Shown piece by piece: positions 35,016 through 43,757 of a stretch of DNA of 64,000 nucleotides. The notes under the pieces are model-generated. The model saw nothing but the letters and a program-made list of their open reading frames with translations, ran no database searches and was not told where the DNA came from. Both the position numbers and the translations under genes were made by a program. Within the stretch, counting starts at the first letter, position 1; every line of letters starts with the position of its first letter. The stretch comes from Gottfriedia solisilvae. GTDB lineage: Bacteria > Bacillota > Bacilli > Bacillales > Bacillaceae_G. The DNA is taken from contig NZ_NETJ01000007.1 of NCBI RefSeq assembly GCF_002128405.1, forward strand, positions 62,001 through 126,000, written 5' to 3'.

Positions 35016-35297
35016 TTGGCTAAGGAAATTAAACGGATTCAAGTAATATTCAACTTAGTAGATCCTCATCAAAAGGAAATCTACGATTATATCATGAAGT
35101 CCACAAATTACAGTGGAACGGCTAAAAGTTTAATTGATGTAGGCTATATTATGAAGAATGAAAAAAACTTGAAAGTATCTATTAAATCAGAAAATCAAGA
35201 AGTGGAACTACCTAATTTTCAACATTATGAATCAGAAAAAGTAGATAAAAAATTTTCGACTGAGGATACTTTTGATTTCTCTGGGTATGCTATGTGA
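35016..35297 (+). CDS. Small ParR-like protein
   Basis: 93 residues, starting at a TTG three bases after the actin-like gene with AGGTGGTG upstream. MAKEIKRIQVIFNLVDPHQK EIYDYIMKS reads like a ribbon-helix-helix; the C-terminal third is acidic and unstructured (DKKFSTEDTFDFSGYAM), as in ParR proteins whose tail contacts the filament. ParR by position and size; not proven. Confidence 0.6.
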   Translation: MAKEIKRIQVIFNLVDPHQKEIYDYIMKSTNYSGTAKSLIDVGYIMKNEKNLKVSIKSENQEVELPNFQHYESEKVDKKFSTEDTFDFSGYAM

Positions 35298-35417
35298 GTT
35301 TAGAGAACTGTGGAGAAATCCAAATCAAAAATTTGGATAATACAATTTAAATTGATTATATTAGAGTGGTAAATGATAAATATTGATCAATAAAAAACTG
35401 ATTGGAGTAATACTAAA

Positions 35418-35729
35418 ATGGATTTTACAATTACAGAAGCAGCAAAAGTAGAACTAAACAAAATAGGGGAACACAAAATCATTCAATTGTCATTTGACCG
35501 TGGTAGCTGTGATATCGTTAATAATATATATGAAATGAAAGTGGTCGATAAAAGACCAACTAACGAATACGAAAAAGTGCTAGCATATGAAAATATTGAG
35601 TTTATCGTGAACAATGATTTTGATGATGTGTATGATAATCAGTTAGTAGTAGATTATGCAAATGGGTCATTTATCTTTAAAAATAGAAACCAAATATTTA
35701 ATAATAAGATTGGACTTAGATACGTTTAA
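35418..35729 (+). CDS. HesB/IscA-like fold protein without the usual cysteines
   Basis: 103 residues. Pattern MDFTITEAAKVELNKIGEHK, then LAYENIEFIVNNDFDDVYDN QLVVDYANGSFIFKNRNQIF matches the iron-sulfur biosynthesis (YneR/HesB-like) family. It retains one cysteine (RGSCDI) where the relative at 44557 has GGCGSP. Own ribosome site and terminator. Function unknown. Confidence 0.7.
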   Translation: MDFTITEAAKVELNKIGEHKIIQLSFDRGSCDIVNNIYEMKVVDKRPTNEYEKVLAYENIEFIVNNDFDDVYDNQLVVDYANGSFIFKNRNQIFNNKIGLRYV

Positions 35730-35761
35730 TTAAAAGTAATTCCGTATCAACTTAAAATAAT

Positions 35762-35803
35762 AAAAAAACTGACTTCATATATAATTTTGAGTCAGTTTTT
35801 TTG
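35762..35803. terminator. Bidirectional terminator
   Basis: AAAAAAACTGACT and AGTCAGTTTTTTT arms. Confidence 0.85.
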
Positions 35804-35869
35804 TAAATACAAATATGATTTTAGTCATTTCCAACACACACAATAGTTACTATTTCCGACTTTAGTTTT

Positions 35870-36727
35870 CTATTTTAATACGATAAGATCATAAAACATT
35901 TGTTTGATTTTATCTTTCGTATCATTACTTTCTTTAGGGATACTGATGATGATTTGTAAATTAGGATCTTCTGAAGAATAAAATGATATATTTTCAAATA
36001 CTAACTCACCTACAACAGGATGATAGATCACTTTTTCTTTGTCTGGTGTATCTTGAACATCATGAATTTCCCACCAATTTTTAAAGATTTTGCTCGCTTT
36101 TTTCAATTTTTGGATTTGTTCCTCCCACCAGGCATGTCCAACATATCTTCCATACTCTGCCCGGAATTGTGCCAACCTCATTCTGGCATGGTCTTCCCAT
36201 TGTGATCCTAATAAGTGTTTGAAAGAATCAGATGTAAATGCACGCCAAACAGAATTTCGCTCTTGTTCTGACATTATTTCATAGTCACCAAAAACTAGAT
36301 TACAAGCTTGATTCCAGGCTATTATATTAAAACGCGCATCCATGACACAACCTGGTGTTGTATCAAGTGAATCTAAAAAATTCTGTAATGATGAACTTAT
36401 TTTTGGTTCTTGATATTCACATGTCTCTGGCGGTTCTTGAGCGTGTGCAAGAAGAAATAAATGCCTTCTTTCATTCGAGTTTAAAAGTAGTACCTTTGAC
36501 AAACTTTCTAAAACTTGAGTAGATACTTGGATATCTTTTCCTTGCTCTAGACGTGTATACCAATCTACACTAACACCCGCAAATGTTGCTACTTCGCTTC
36601 TTCTTAATCCAGGAGTTCTTCTTCGACCTCCTGATTGAATGCCGTATTCCTCAGGCAAAATCCTTGAACGACGATTTAGTAAAAATTGAGCTAACTCTCT
36701 TAGACGTTCCTTCCTAGATGATTTCAT
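35870..36727 (-). CDS. XRE regulator with MmyB-like ligand-binding domain
   Basis: 285 residues. N-terminal helix-turn-helix (RRRTPGLRRSEVATFAGVSV, DWYTRLEQGKDIQVSTQVLE) followed by the MmyB-like PAS-type domain (TTPGCVMDARFNIIAWNQAC, FRAEYGRYVGHAWWEEQIQK, YHPVVGELVFENISF). Members bind small ligands, often fatty-acid-like, and regulate a neighbouring operon. The ATG at 36727 has GGAG 11 bases upstream; a TTG seven codons earlier has no site. No obvious target is adjacent. Confidence 0.85.
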   Translation of the reverse strand: MKSSRKERLRELAQFLLNRRSRILPEEYGIQSGGRRRTPGLRRSEVATFAGVSVDWYTRLEQGKDIQVSTQVLESLSKVLLLNSNERRHLFLLAHAQEPPETCEYQEPKISSSLQNFLDSLDTTPGCVMDARFNIIAWNQACNLVFGDYEIMSEQERNSVWRAFTSDSFKHLLGSQWEDHARMRLAQFRAEYGRYVGHAWWEEQIQKLKKASKIFKNWWEIHDVQDTPDKEKVIYHPVVGELVFENISFYSSEDPNLQIIISIPKESNDTKDKIKQMFYDLIVLK

Positions 36728-37020
36728 TTTATTTATATCTCCATTCAAGTATTAAGTTTAGGATGATTAGTTATCATATTATAAACCAGTTAATATCACT
36801 TATCTAATCTTTAATCTTAAAAAACTTATTTAAATAAATTACTTGTTAAGTAATTTATCCTATGACTATTTGTACTATCATAATCAATCATCTCCTATCC
36901 GAATTTTATATGTTATATACTTTTATGAAGTTATTAGAGGTTTGTTTTATTTGAAAAATTTTAATTAAAGATACATCTTAGTATCTATCTCTAGAATTAA
37001 AAAGGAAGGAATTATTAACC

Positions 37021-37422
37021 TTGATTATCTTGTATCATACAAATACTAGATCTTGTAAAAAAGCAAAAAAGTGGCTAGAGATGCATAATATTTCTTATGT
37101 TGATCGGAATATTCACGTTAAACATTTAAGTGTTGAGGAAATTATCTCTATACTACGAACAAATGATACTGGAACAGAAGGACTTATATCTACTAGATCA
37201 GCTGTTTTTCAAAAACTAAAGATTGATTTAAATACAATACCGCTTAAAGAATTAATCGGTTTAATACATGAGCATTCGGATTTAATAAGAACACCGATTA
37301 TTTTGGACCATAAAAGGATTAACGTAGGCTTCAAAGAAGATGATATCAGGTGCTTCTTGCCGCGAAATTTACGGATGATTGAGTTTGAAAAACAAATCAA
37401 AAATCTATTGCAACTGAATTGA
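37021..37422 (+). CDS. Spx/ArsC-family regulator lacking the CXXC switch
   Basis: 133 residues of the Spx type: KKAKKWLEMHNISYVDRNIH, RTPIILDHKRINVGFKEDDI RCFLPR. In Spx the N-terminus has C10-x-x-C13; here TRSCKK retains only the second cysteine (C12) and the first is a threonine. Spx binds RNA polymerase alpha and activates thiol stress genes when C10-C13 is oxidised, so this paralogue should not respond that way. It starts at a TTG behind GGAAGGA. Confidence 0.82.
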   Translation: MIILYHTNTRSCKKAKKWLEMHNISYVDRNIHVKHLSVEEIISILRTNDTGTEGLISTRSAVFQKLKIDLNTIPLKELIGLIHEHSDLIRTPIILDHKRINVGFKEDDIRCFLPRNLRMIEFEKQIKNLLQLN

Positions 37423-37479
37423 TAATGTCTAAACAGATTCTTATTTGGTGAGTAGAAATTGAGATTAAAATTGTTTTTT

Positions 37480-37511
37480 TGAAGAAACTCAATAGAGTTT
37501 CTTTTTTTATA
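37480..37511. terminator. Terminator after the Spx-like gene
   Basis: AGAAACTC-aata-GAGTTTCT with T-runs on both sides. Confidence 0.85.
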
Positions 37512-37691
37512 GTTAATTTATCTTCAAAAATTAAAGAGTTTAATTGATTCGTATTTTAATAGTCTTACTGATTCTTTGATTCTTAGACAATGAGTCTATT
37601 TTTGTGCAGTTTTCAAAACAATAAACGGTTTCAAAAACGATACTGTATTAAATATAAATAATGTACTGTATGGATAAGGAGGAAAAAAGGG

Positions 37692-39761
37692 ATGTTCCTA
37701 GATGAACGAAGCGCAAGCCTACTACAATTATTAATTCAAAACTCTTCTACTCATACAATGTCCGAACTTGAGATGCAAACAGGTTTAACTAGAAGACAGT
37801 TACAGTATGGGATTAGCAAAGTTAATAATTGGCTTACATCTAATGGTTATAGGCCCGTAGCTTTTGAAAGAAAGGTTGGCTATTTTCTGCCAGATCCTAT
37901 TCGGGAAGAGGATATACCGTCAAAACTTACTAAAAAAACATATGTATTTTCTGAATCCGAACGAGAAAAAGTTTTTTTACTAATGATTTTATTAAACAGT
38001 GAGACACTATCTATTTTCCACTTTCAAAGTATTACTGGCGTATCTCGTACTACTGTATTGAAAGATCTAAGTCAAATTAAGGGAAAGATAGAATTATTAC
38101 AACTCCAAATACAATACTCTAAGCAAAATGGTTATGAAATAAAAGGTGACAATAGTATAAAAAGATTTTTAGTTGAACAACTAATTTACGATGTGCTGCA
38201 TAGTGATAACGCTAATCTGATTATTGAATGTATCTGGGGATTTCATTCAGAACAAATTAGAAACGTAGAAGTTCTATTAGAAGAGATAGAGAAACATTTA
38301 GATATAACATTCACTGATGAACGTTTACAGGAGTTAGTTTTCTTAATTCTTTGTACCGACCAGTTACTTGTAAAAGGTGAAACAATCGAAAATAATCATA
38401 GTTGGAACCAGCTAAATTCAACCATCGAATTTAAAATGGTTAAGAAAATGACACAGTCTGAAGTATTCGAGGGCTCGTGGAATCAAACTGAACAATTATA
38501 TGTGACCTTACATTTATTAAGTAAAAACCGGACAAAAGATATATCTCCTTTTAAAGAAGATAGAGTCATAGAAGATGTATTAAGAGAGATTATTGAAGAG
38601 TTTGAAAGATTGGCATTTGTCCATTTAAAAGATAAAGAATTGTTGTTTCAACAGCTATATATACATTTCAGGCCAGCATATTATCGAATCATGTATAGCA
38701 TTTCATCAAATAATCCATTAACTAAAAAAGTAAAAAAAATATATCCAGAATTGTTTCATCTTACCAAAAAATCCTTGAGACCGATAGAGAAGTTATTAGG
38801 ATTTTCTATGTTAGAAGACGAAGTGGCATATTTTACAATCCATTTCGGTGGCTGGCTTCGTAGACAGGGAACAAGATTAGACGAGCGAAAAAGAGCAATT
38901 GTAGTTTGCCCAAATGGAATTGGAATAAGCAATATTTTAGTAAGCACTTTAAGGGAACTATTCCCGGATATTTTATTCTTAGATGTATTATCAATTAGAG
39001 ATATGGCCAATTACTCAATTCAATATGATTTAGTTTTCTCAACAGTACATCTTAGAACAAAATTACCTTTATATGTGATTCCACCTATTTTAGATATTCA
39101 AGAAAAGCAAAAGTTACGCCAAAAAGTAATGCATGAGTTATATGGTTTCATGCCACATCAAATGGAGATATCGGCGTTACTGCAAATAATATCTCAATTC
39201 GCAACAATTCGAGAACCGATTAAGCTTGAGAAATCATTACAATCTTACATTAACAATCAAACACAAAATATTAATAAGTTTTCGATGGAGGAGGCAGAAA
39301 AACCCGTGTTAAAAGAATTGCTTACATTAGAAACAATCCAACTAAAACCAAGAGTTTCTGACTGGAGGGAAAGTATTAGTTTAGCAGCTAAGCCTCTAGT
39401 TGAATTAGGTACGATTGAGGAGAGATATGTGGATGCTATGATTGAATCCATTGAAATCAATGGGCCATACGTAGTCATTACACCAGGAGTAGCAATCCCA
39501 CATTCAAGACCTGAAAAAGGAGTACGTTCTCTATCAATGAGTCTATTAAAGTTGGATGAAGAAGTTGAATTTTCTCCTGATAAAAAAGTTCGACTTATCA
39601 TTGTACTTGCTGCTGCAGATAGTGAATCACATTTACGTGCATTAGTACAACTAACAGGATTACTAAATGAACCATCAAATATTGAAGATATTTTAAATAG
39701 TGAAGATCCCTCAACAATTGTAAATTATATAAATAAATATTCGGAGGAAGAAACAATATGA
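37692..39761 (+). CDS. BglG-family PTS transcription activator with EIIB- and EIIA-like domains
   Basis: 689 residues. Order: N-terminal helix-turn-helix (SELEMQTGLTRRQLQYGISK), second HTH (SITGVSRTTVLKDLSQIKGK), two PTS regulation domains (about 170-400), an EIIB-like domain (AIVVCPNGIGISNILVSTLR) and a C-terminal EIIA domain with the phospho-histidine motif VITPGVAIPHSRPEKGV. This is the architecture of MtlR/UlaR-type activators whose activity depends on phosphorylation by HPr and the cognate EII. It heads the operon with the EIIB and EIIC genes and overlaps the EIIB gene by four bases. Confidence 0.9.
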   Translation: MFLDERSASLLQLLIQNSSTHTMSELEMQTGLTRRQLQYGISKVNNWLTSNGYRPVAFERKVGYFLPDPIREEDIPSKLTKKTYVFSESEREKVFLLMILLNSETLSIFHFQSITGVSRTTVLKDLSQIKGKIELLQLQIQYSKQNGYEIKGDNSIKRFLVEQLIYDVLHSDNANLIIECIWGFHSEQIRNVEVLLEEIEKHLDITFTDERLQELVFLILCTDQLLVKGETIENNHSWNQLNSTIEFKMVKKMTQSEVFEGSWNQTEQLYVTLHLLSKNRTKDISPFKEDRVIEDVLREIIEEFERLAFVHLKDKELLFQQLYIHFRPAYYRIMYSISSNNPLTKKVKKIYPELFHLTKKSLRPIEKLLGFSMLEDEVAYFTIHFGGWLRRQGTRLDERKRAIVVCPNGIGISNILVSTLRELFPDILFLDVLSIRDMANYSIQYDLVFSTVHLRTKLPLYVIPPILDIQEKQKLRQKVMHELYGFMPHQMEISALLQIISQFATIREPIKLEKSLQSYINNQTQNINKFSMEEAEKPVLKELLTLETIQLKPRVSDWRESISLAAKPLVELGTIEERYVDAMIESIEINGPYVVITPGVAIPHSRPEKGVRSLSMSLLKLDEEVEFSPDKKVRLIIVLAAADSESHLRALVQLTGLLNEPSNIEDILNSEDPSTIVNYINKYSEEETI

Positions 39762-40027
39762 AAAAAATTATGGTAGTGTGTGGTAACGGATTAGGTAGTA
39801 GTTTCATCATGGAAATCAATGTGAAAAAAGCTTTGACAGAAATGGGTAAAACTGCGGAAGTAGATCATACAGATTTAGCTTCTGCAAGAACTGTTCAAGC
39901 AGATATTTTTATTGGCGCTGCAGATATAGTTGGCCAGTTAGCTGATGGGAAGCGTACCATTGTCACTTTAGAAAATATGATGAGCATTCCTGAAATAAAG
40001 TCAAAAATAGAAAATCTAATCAATTAA
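39758..40027 (+). CDS. PTS EIIB component, ascorbate (SgaB/UlaB) type
   Basis: 89 residues beginning MKKIMVVCGNGLGSSFIMEI. The phospho-cysteine loop VVCGNGLGSS is at residues 7-16. It passes phosphate from EIIA to the sugar carried by EIIC. GGAGGAAG precedes the ATG, which overlaps the activator stop. The only EIIA seen is the domain fused to the activator, so the activator may itself feed the transporter or a separate EIIA is elsewhere. Confidence 0.9.
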   Translation: MKKIMVVCGNGLGSSFIMEINVKKALTEMGKTAEVDHTDLASARTVQADIFIGAADIVGQLADGKRTIVTLENMMSIPEIKSKIENLIN

Positions 40028-40059
40028 CATACGATTACAGACAAAGGGGGTAAAAATCT

Positions 40060-41328
40060 ATGTTAGAAATAATCATGAAGGATATCTTAGGTGTTCCTTC
40101 CATACTAGTGGGTTTATTTGCTTTTATTGGATTATTGTTACAACGCAAGTCATCAGCTGATATCGTATCTGGTACTTTAAAAACTGTAATGGGATTTATC
40201 ATTATTGGTGCTGGTGCTGGAGTTCTGATCGGAGCTCTTGATATTTTTAGTAAAATGTTCAATCACGCTTTTCATGTTCAAGGTGTTATTCCTAATAATG
40301 AGGCAATCGTGGCTGCAGCACAAAGTAAGTTTGGTACTTCAACTGCACTAATTATGGTATTTGGGATGATTGTTAATATTATTTTGGCTCGTTTTACTCG
40401 TTTCAAATATATCTTTTTAACGGGTCATCATACTTTATTTATGGCATGTTTAATTGCTGTTACATTATCAGTAGGCGGATTACATGGGGTTACTTTAATT
40501 ATTGTAGGTGCTATTATTTTAGGATTATGTATGGTTATCTTCCCTGCTATTTTACAACCTTATGTAAAACAAATCACTGGAAGTGATGATTTTGCAATTG
40601 GACATTTTGGAACAATTGGCTACTTTGTTTCAGCAAACATTGGAAAATGGTTTGGCAATAAAAATAAAACAACTGAGGAAATTAAAGTTCCTAAATCACT
40701 AGGATTCTTAAGAGATACATCCGTAGCTGTCTCTCTGACAATGACTTTATTTTTTATCATAGTTGCACTATTTACTGGTCAAAAATATATTGAATCTACA
40801 TTATCTGGCGGTTCAAATTATATTGTATTCTCATTTATGCAAGCGATTACTTTCGCTGCAGGTGTCTATATCATTCTAGCTGGTGTACGTATGTTAATTG
40901 CGGAAATCGTACCAGCATTTAAAGGAATTGCGGAGAAAATTGCTCCAGATACAAAACCAGCTTTAGATTGTCCGACAGTATTTCCATTTGCACCAAACGC
41001 TGTAATAATTGGATTTCTTTTCAGTTTCATTGCGGGTCTAATTTCAATGTTTTTATTACCAGTATTGGGATTGAAAGTAATCGTTCCAGGTCTTGTGCCA
41101 CATTTCTTTACAGGAGCTGCAGCTGGCGTTTTTGGAAATGTTACCGGAGGACGTCGTGGTGCAATTTTAGGATCATTTGCAAATGGGTTAATTATTAGCT
41201 TCTTACCAGCAATTTTATTAGTACTATTAGGAAATGTCGGCTTCGAAGGTACAACTTTTGGTGATGCTGATTTCGGTGTAGTTGGTATATTAATCTTAAG
41301 TATTATGAAACTATTTGGCTTGGCATAA
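40060..41328 (+). CDS. PTS EIIC component, ascorbate (SgaT/UlaA) type permease
   Basis: 422 residues, about eleven hydrophobic segments. Family signatures include GFIIIGAGAGVLIGAL, FLTGHHTLFMACL, GHFGTIGYFVSANIGKW and FFTGAAAGVFGNVTGGRRGA. Ascorbate is the known substrate of UlaA, but related permeases carry other compounds, and the nearby deoC and rpiA suggest a pentose-type intermediate. AAGGGGG precedes the ATG. Confidence 0.9.
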   Translation: MLEIIMKDILGVPSILVGLFAFIGLLLQRKSSADIVSGTLKTVMGFIIIGAGAGVLIGALDIFSKMFNHAFHVQGVIPNNEAIVAAAQSKFGTSTALIMVFGMIVNIILARFTRFKYIFLTGHHTLFMACLIAVTLSVGGLHGVTLIIVGAIILGLCMVIFPAILQPYVKQITGSDDFAIGHFGTIGYFVSANIGKWFGNKNKTTEEIKVPKSLGFLRDTSVAVSLTMTLFFIIVALFTGQKYIESTLSGGSNYIVFSFMQAITFAAGVYIILAGVRMLIAEIVPAFKGIAEKIAPDTKPALDCPTVFPFAPNAVIIGFLFSFIAGLISMFLLPVLGLKVIVPGLVPHFFTGAAAGVFGNVTGGRRGAILGSFANGLIISFLPAILLVLLGNVGFEGTTFGDADFGVVGILILSIMKLFGLA

Positions 41329-41364
41329 CAGCTAGATTCATAAGTATAGATCGAATTCTTAAAA

Positions 41365-41396
41365 GATAGTGTCCATCTCAGATGGACACTATTTTA
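41365..41396. terminator. Terminator after the PTS operon
   Basis: ATAGTGTCCATCT-c-AGATGGACACTAT followed by TTTTA; perfect 13-bp stem. Confidence 0.9.
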
Positions 41397-41441
41397 ATGA
41401 GTAAGTTTTGACAAAATTTAATTAAATAGAAAGGAGTAAAA

Positions 41442-41729
41442 ATGAATAAAAGTAACTATTTAAGAAAAGTTGATGAATTAGGGCGTATTGTTATACCAAA
41501 AGAAATAAGAAAAAGGTTTAATATTTTAGAAAGAGATCAATTGGAAATTAAAGTTTCTAATAAGAAAATTATTATTGAGAAGTACGAATTCCCAATTAGC
41601 GCTTGTATGATTACAAATCAGGAATCGAAAGAAAACTTAACATTAGCTGATGGGAAAATCATTTTAAGTAAATTAGGTGCAGAAATACTAAGAAATGAAT
41701 TAGAAGTACTCTTAAGCTCTAAAAAATAA
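41442..41729 (+). CDS. AbrB/SpoVT-family transition-state-type regulator
   Basis: 95 residues. The N-terminal swapped-hairpin DNA-binding domain is clear: YLRKVDELGRIVIPKEIRKR FNILERDQLEI. The C-terminal half (LTLADGKIILSKLGAEILRN) resembles the AbrB multimerisation domain. GGAG precedes the ATG. A plasmid-borne AbrB-like protein may interfere with host AbrB control. Confidence 0.9.
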   Translation: MNKSNYLRKVDELGRIVIPKEIRKRFNILERDQLEIKVSNKKIIIEKYEFPISACMITNQESKENLTLADGKIILSKLGAEILRNELEVLLSSKK

Positions 41730-41936
41730 GTAAATCGTTGCCAAACATTTACTTTTATCTTTATAGGTATTCTCCTCTTAGAAAAATTTATAACTATATA
41801 TATAAATCTTTCAACATACCATCTTCCTTAGACTAGACATCCCTGTATTTTTGATTTCGTTAGTAGTAAAAAATGAATATAAACAGTACTTCACTTGTTT
41901 TAACATAGAAAGCCATATATTGGTATTAATTAATAA

Positions 41937-41965
41937 TTGAATTAATACAGACTAGTCTGTATACT
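41937..41965 (+). promoter_or_regulatory. Promoter with TetR-type operator, copy 1
   Basis: TTGAAT (41937-41942), 17 bases, TATACT (41960-41965). Between and into the -10 lies the perfect palindrome ATACAGACTAGTCTGTAT (41945-41962). The same layout occurs at 43707 and 44410. It drives the 57-residue gene at 42056. Confidence 0.8.
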
Positions 41966-42055
41966 ACAAATATAGGATAGCAATTTCCTATTAATGTGTA
42001 GAATGATTAGCTTTTTTTATAAATTTAATCCTGAAAAAAGGGAGGGCTTATTCTT

Positions 42056-42229
42056 ATGAAAGATCAAAAAGTAAACAAAAATCAAATTGATTATCAACGT
42101 GAGGTAATAAAAGATGAATTAATTCAAAATGAAACAAGTTATATGAAGCCATCTAATGTACGGTTAAATACAAGAAAAGCAATTAGATTTGACATAAAAA
42201 TGAATAGTAGACTTTTAAATAAAAGATAA
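42056..42229 (+). CDS. Small basic protein, 57 residues, TetR-regulated
   Basis: Reads MKDQKVNKNQIDYQREVIKD ELIQNETSYMKPSNVRLNTR and ends MNSRLLNKR. GGGAGGG precedes the ATG by eight bases, an operator-promoter lies about 90 bases upstream and a terminator follows. It is basic and polar with no membrane segment. No family recognised. Confidence 0.72.
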   Translation: MKDQKVNKNQIDYQREVIKDELIQNETSYMKPSNVRLNTRKAIRFDIKMNSRLLNKR

Positions 42230-42256
42230 ATGATTAGTTTAATGAAGCAGATTTAA

Positions 42257-42300
42257 AGGATAAAAATGATTACTGTTTGAACAACAGTAATCATTTTTAA
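42257..42300. terminator. Terminator after the 57-residue gene
   Basis: AAAAATGATTACTGTT-tga-AACAGTAATCATTTTT, 16-bp perfect stem. Confidence 0.92.
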
Positions 42301-42553
42301 ATTTATTTAGAAAGATATCCATTTAAAAATACAACAATGGATGGGCAAAAAAGTATAGTATTGGATGGTTTAAAGTTTCTTGTATTTCTTATAATGAAGT
42401 TGTGGAAACAATCCATGGATTCATAAAGTAAAATAATATATTTTAAGTGATTCGTGATTTACTTTACTTTTTTGTATAATTTCTTGCTATGAAATATAGA
42501 TTTGAACTGTGGAATAAAGTGAAAAATAAACTAAATGTAAGGTGGTAAATAAA

Positions 42554-43225
42554 TTGGAATTTGCAAACATAATTGATCATACATTACTAGCACCAGAAAC
42601 AGATGAAGTAGGAATCATAGACTTATGCTATGAGGCAATGGAATATGAATTTGCTTCTGTGTGTGTAAATCCTTCTTGGGTAAAATTATCTGCAAAACTT
42701 TTAAGTAAATCGAATGTAAATGTGTGTACTGTAATAGGATTTCCTTTAGGATCAAATACAACTGAATCAAAAGTATTTGAAACAAAGAATGCTATTGAAA
42801 ATGGGGCCGATGAGATCGATATGGTTCTTAACATAGGCGCATTGAAAGGTGAAAATTATGAATTAGTAGAAAAAGATATTCATTCTGTAGTGGAAGCCGC
42901 AAAAGGAAAGGCATTAGTGAAAGTGATCATTGAAGCATGTCTCTTAACTGATGAAGAAATAAAAATTGCTTGCGAATTATCAGTAAAAGCAGGAGCTGAC
43001 TATGTAAAGACATCAACTGGCTTCTCCTTACATGGAGCAACTCTAAAAGATGTTGCGCTAATGAGAGAAACAGTAGGAAAATCTATCGGAGTAAAGGCCT
43101 CTGGTGGTGTTCGAAGCATTGATGATATTAAAGCTATGGTTGAAGCAGGTGCAACACGAATAGGTACTAGTTCAGCTATTAATATTTTGAACGGAAAATT
43201 GAATTTAAATTCAATTAAATATTAA
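42554..43225 (+). CDS. deoC: Deoxyribose-phosphate aldolase
   Basis: 223 residues, the usual length. Catalyses 2-deoxyribose-5-phosphate to glyceraldehyde-3-phosphate and acetaldehyde. The Schiff-base lysine is in [11 protein letters not shown] (about 152), with the partner lysines in [11 protein letters not shown] and [11 protein letters not shown]. The TTG at 42554 fits family starts ([14 protein letters not shown]) and has AAGGTGG eight bases upstream; the GTG at 42542 overlaps that site. No other deo genes are present, so it may serve a catabolic route with the PTS and rpiA. Confidence 0.94.
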   Translation: MEFANIIDHTLLAPETDEVGIIDLCYEAMEYEFASVCVNPSWVKLSAKLLSKSNVNVCTVIGFPLGSNTTESKVFETKNAIENGADEIDMVLNIGALKGENYELVEKDIHSVVEAAKGKALVKVIIEACLLTDEEIKIACELSVKAGADYVKTSTGFSLHGATLKDVALMRETVGKSIGVKASGGVRSIDDIKAMVEAGATRIGTSSAINILNGKLNLNSIKY

Positions 43226-43324
43226 CGCGAAGAAAACTCTGACAAGAAAATCAATCAATTCAAGTTAAATTTTGTCTAAGAATAAACCTTTTTGTATTAA
43301 TTTCAATCAAATTGATGAATAAAT

Positions 43325-43345
43325 CTTTTTATAATTATGATATAC
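43325..43345 (+). promoter_or_regulatory. Possible antitoxin RNA promoter
   Basis: Extended -10 TGATATACT near 43338-43346 on the plus strand, pointing into the antisense side of the toxin gene. No good -35. Confidence 0.35.
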
Positions 43346-43349
43346 TAAG

Positions 43350-43450
43350 TTTATAATAAAAAAGAGCTTGGTGCGCTAACACCAAACTCAGTACTACACC
43401 CGTAGCGATACGGCTGACAAATTAATGTCCTTTGGGCAAAGGACGGTTAC
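43350..43450 (+). ncRNA. Candidate antisense RNA antitoxin
   Basis: An RNA started from the plus-strand extended -10 would be complementary to the 3' part of the toxin mRNA. Two hairpins (CCGTA-gcga-TACGG at about 43399 and GTCCTTT-gggc-AAAGGAC at 43427-43444) lie in it. Extent and 3' end are guesses based on RatA-like systems. Confidence 0.35.
43364..43389 (-). terminator. Terminator of the toxin mRNA
   Basis: On the minus strand GAGTTTGGTG-ttagcg-CACCAAGCTC followed by TTTTTTATT. Confidence 0.85.
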
Positions 43451-43554
43451 TTCTTCTTAGAAGTAAGACTGATGATGGCAACGATTAAGCTAATAAGCGA
43501 GATCGTTGCCATTACGCATTCTAGCATTAAACTTAAAGCATCATGCACCGTCAT
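43447..43554 (-). CDS. Holin-like type I toxin peptide, 35 residues
   Basis: Reads MTVHDALSLMLECVMATISL ISLIVAIISLTSKKK. It has one membrane helix and a short basic tail, matching the small holin-like toxins of type I toxin-antitoxin systems (M-T-V-x-x-x-L-S-L-M start). The ribosome site AAAGGGGGTG is strong but can pair with ACCCTTCG 6 bases upstream, the usual way such toxin mRNAs are kept silent. A -10 TGGTATAAT lies at 43616-43624. Such peptides depolarise the membrane and stabilise plasmids by killing plasmid-free cells. Confidence 0.82.
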   Translation of the reverse strand: MTVHDALSLMLECVMATISLISLIVAIISLTSKKK

Positions 43555-43706
43555 AGGCTTCACCCCCTTTCAACGAAGGGTAGGTCAGCCGCATTCCCAA
43601 TTATGTAGTAACTAAATTATACCATTTTTCGACGAATTTTTTCTAAGAAATTTAAGAAAAATTCGTTTCCTGTTCAATTAAATGCAAGTTTATAACACTA
43701 TGCGAC

Positions 43707-43735
43707 TTGAAGTTATACAAACCTGTATGTATAAT
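43707..43735 (+). promoter_or_regulatory. Promoter with TetR-type operator, copy 2 (autoregulation)
   Basis: TTGAAG (43707-43712), 17 bases, TATAAT (43730-43735), with operator TATACAAACCTGTATGTATA at 43714-43733. It lies directly before the tetR-type gene, so the regulator probably represses itself. Confidence 0.82.
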
Positions 43736-43757
43736 TAGTGGAAAAAGGAGTGAAAAT

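Noticed and set aside
40060-41328. Frameshift or second gene inside the EIIC gene
   Set aside because: The other-frame ORF at 40968-41198 is an artefact of hydrophobic codon bias; the EIIC frame is complete.
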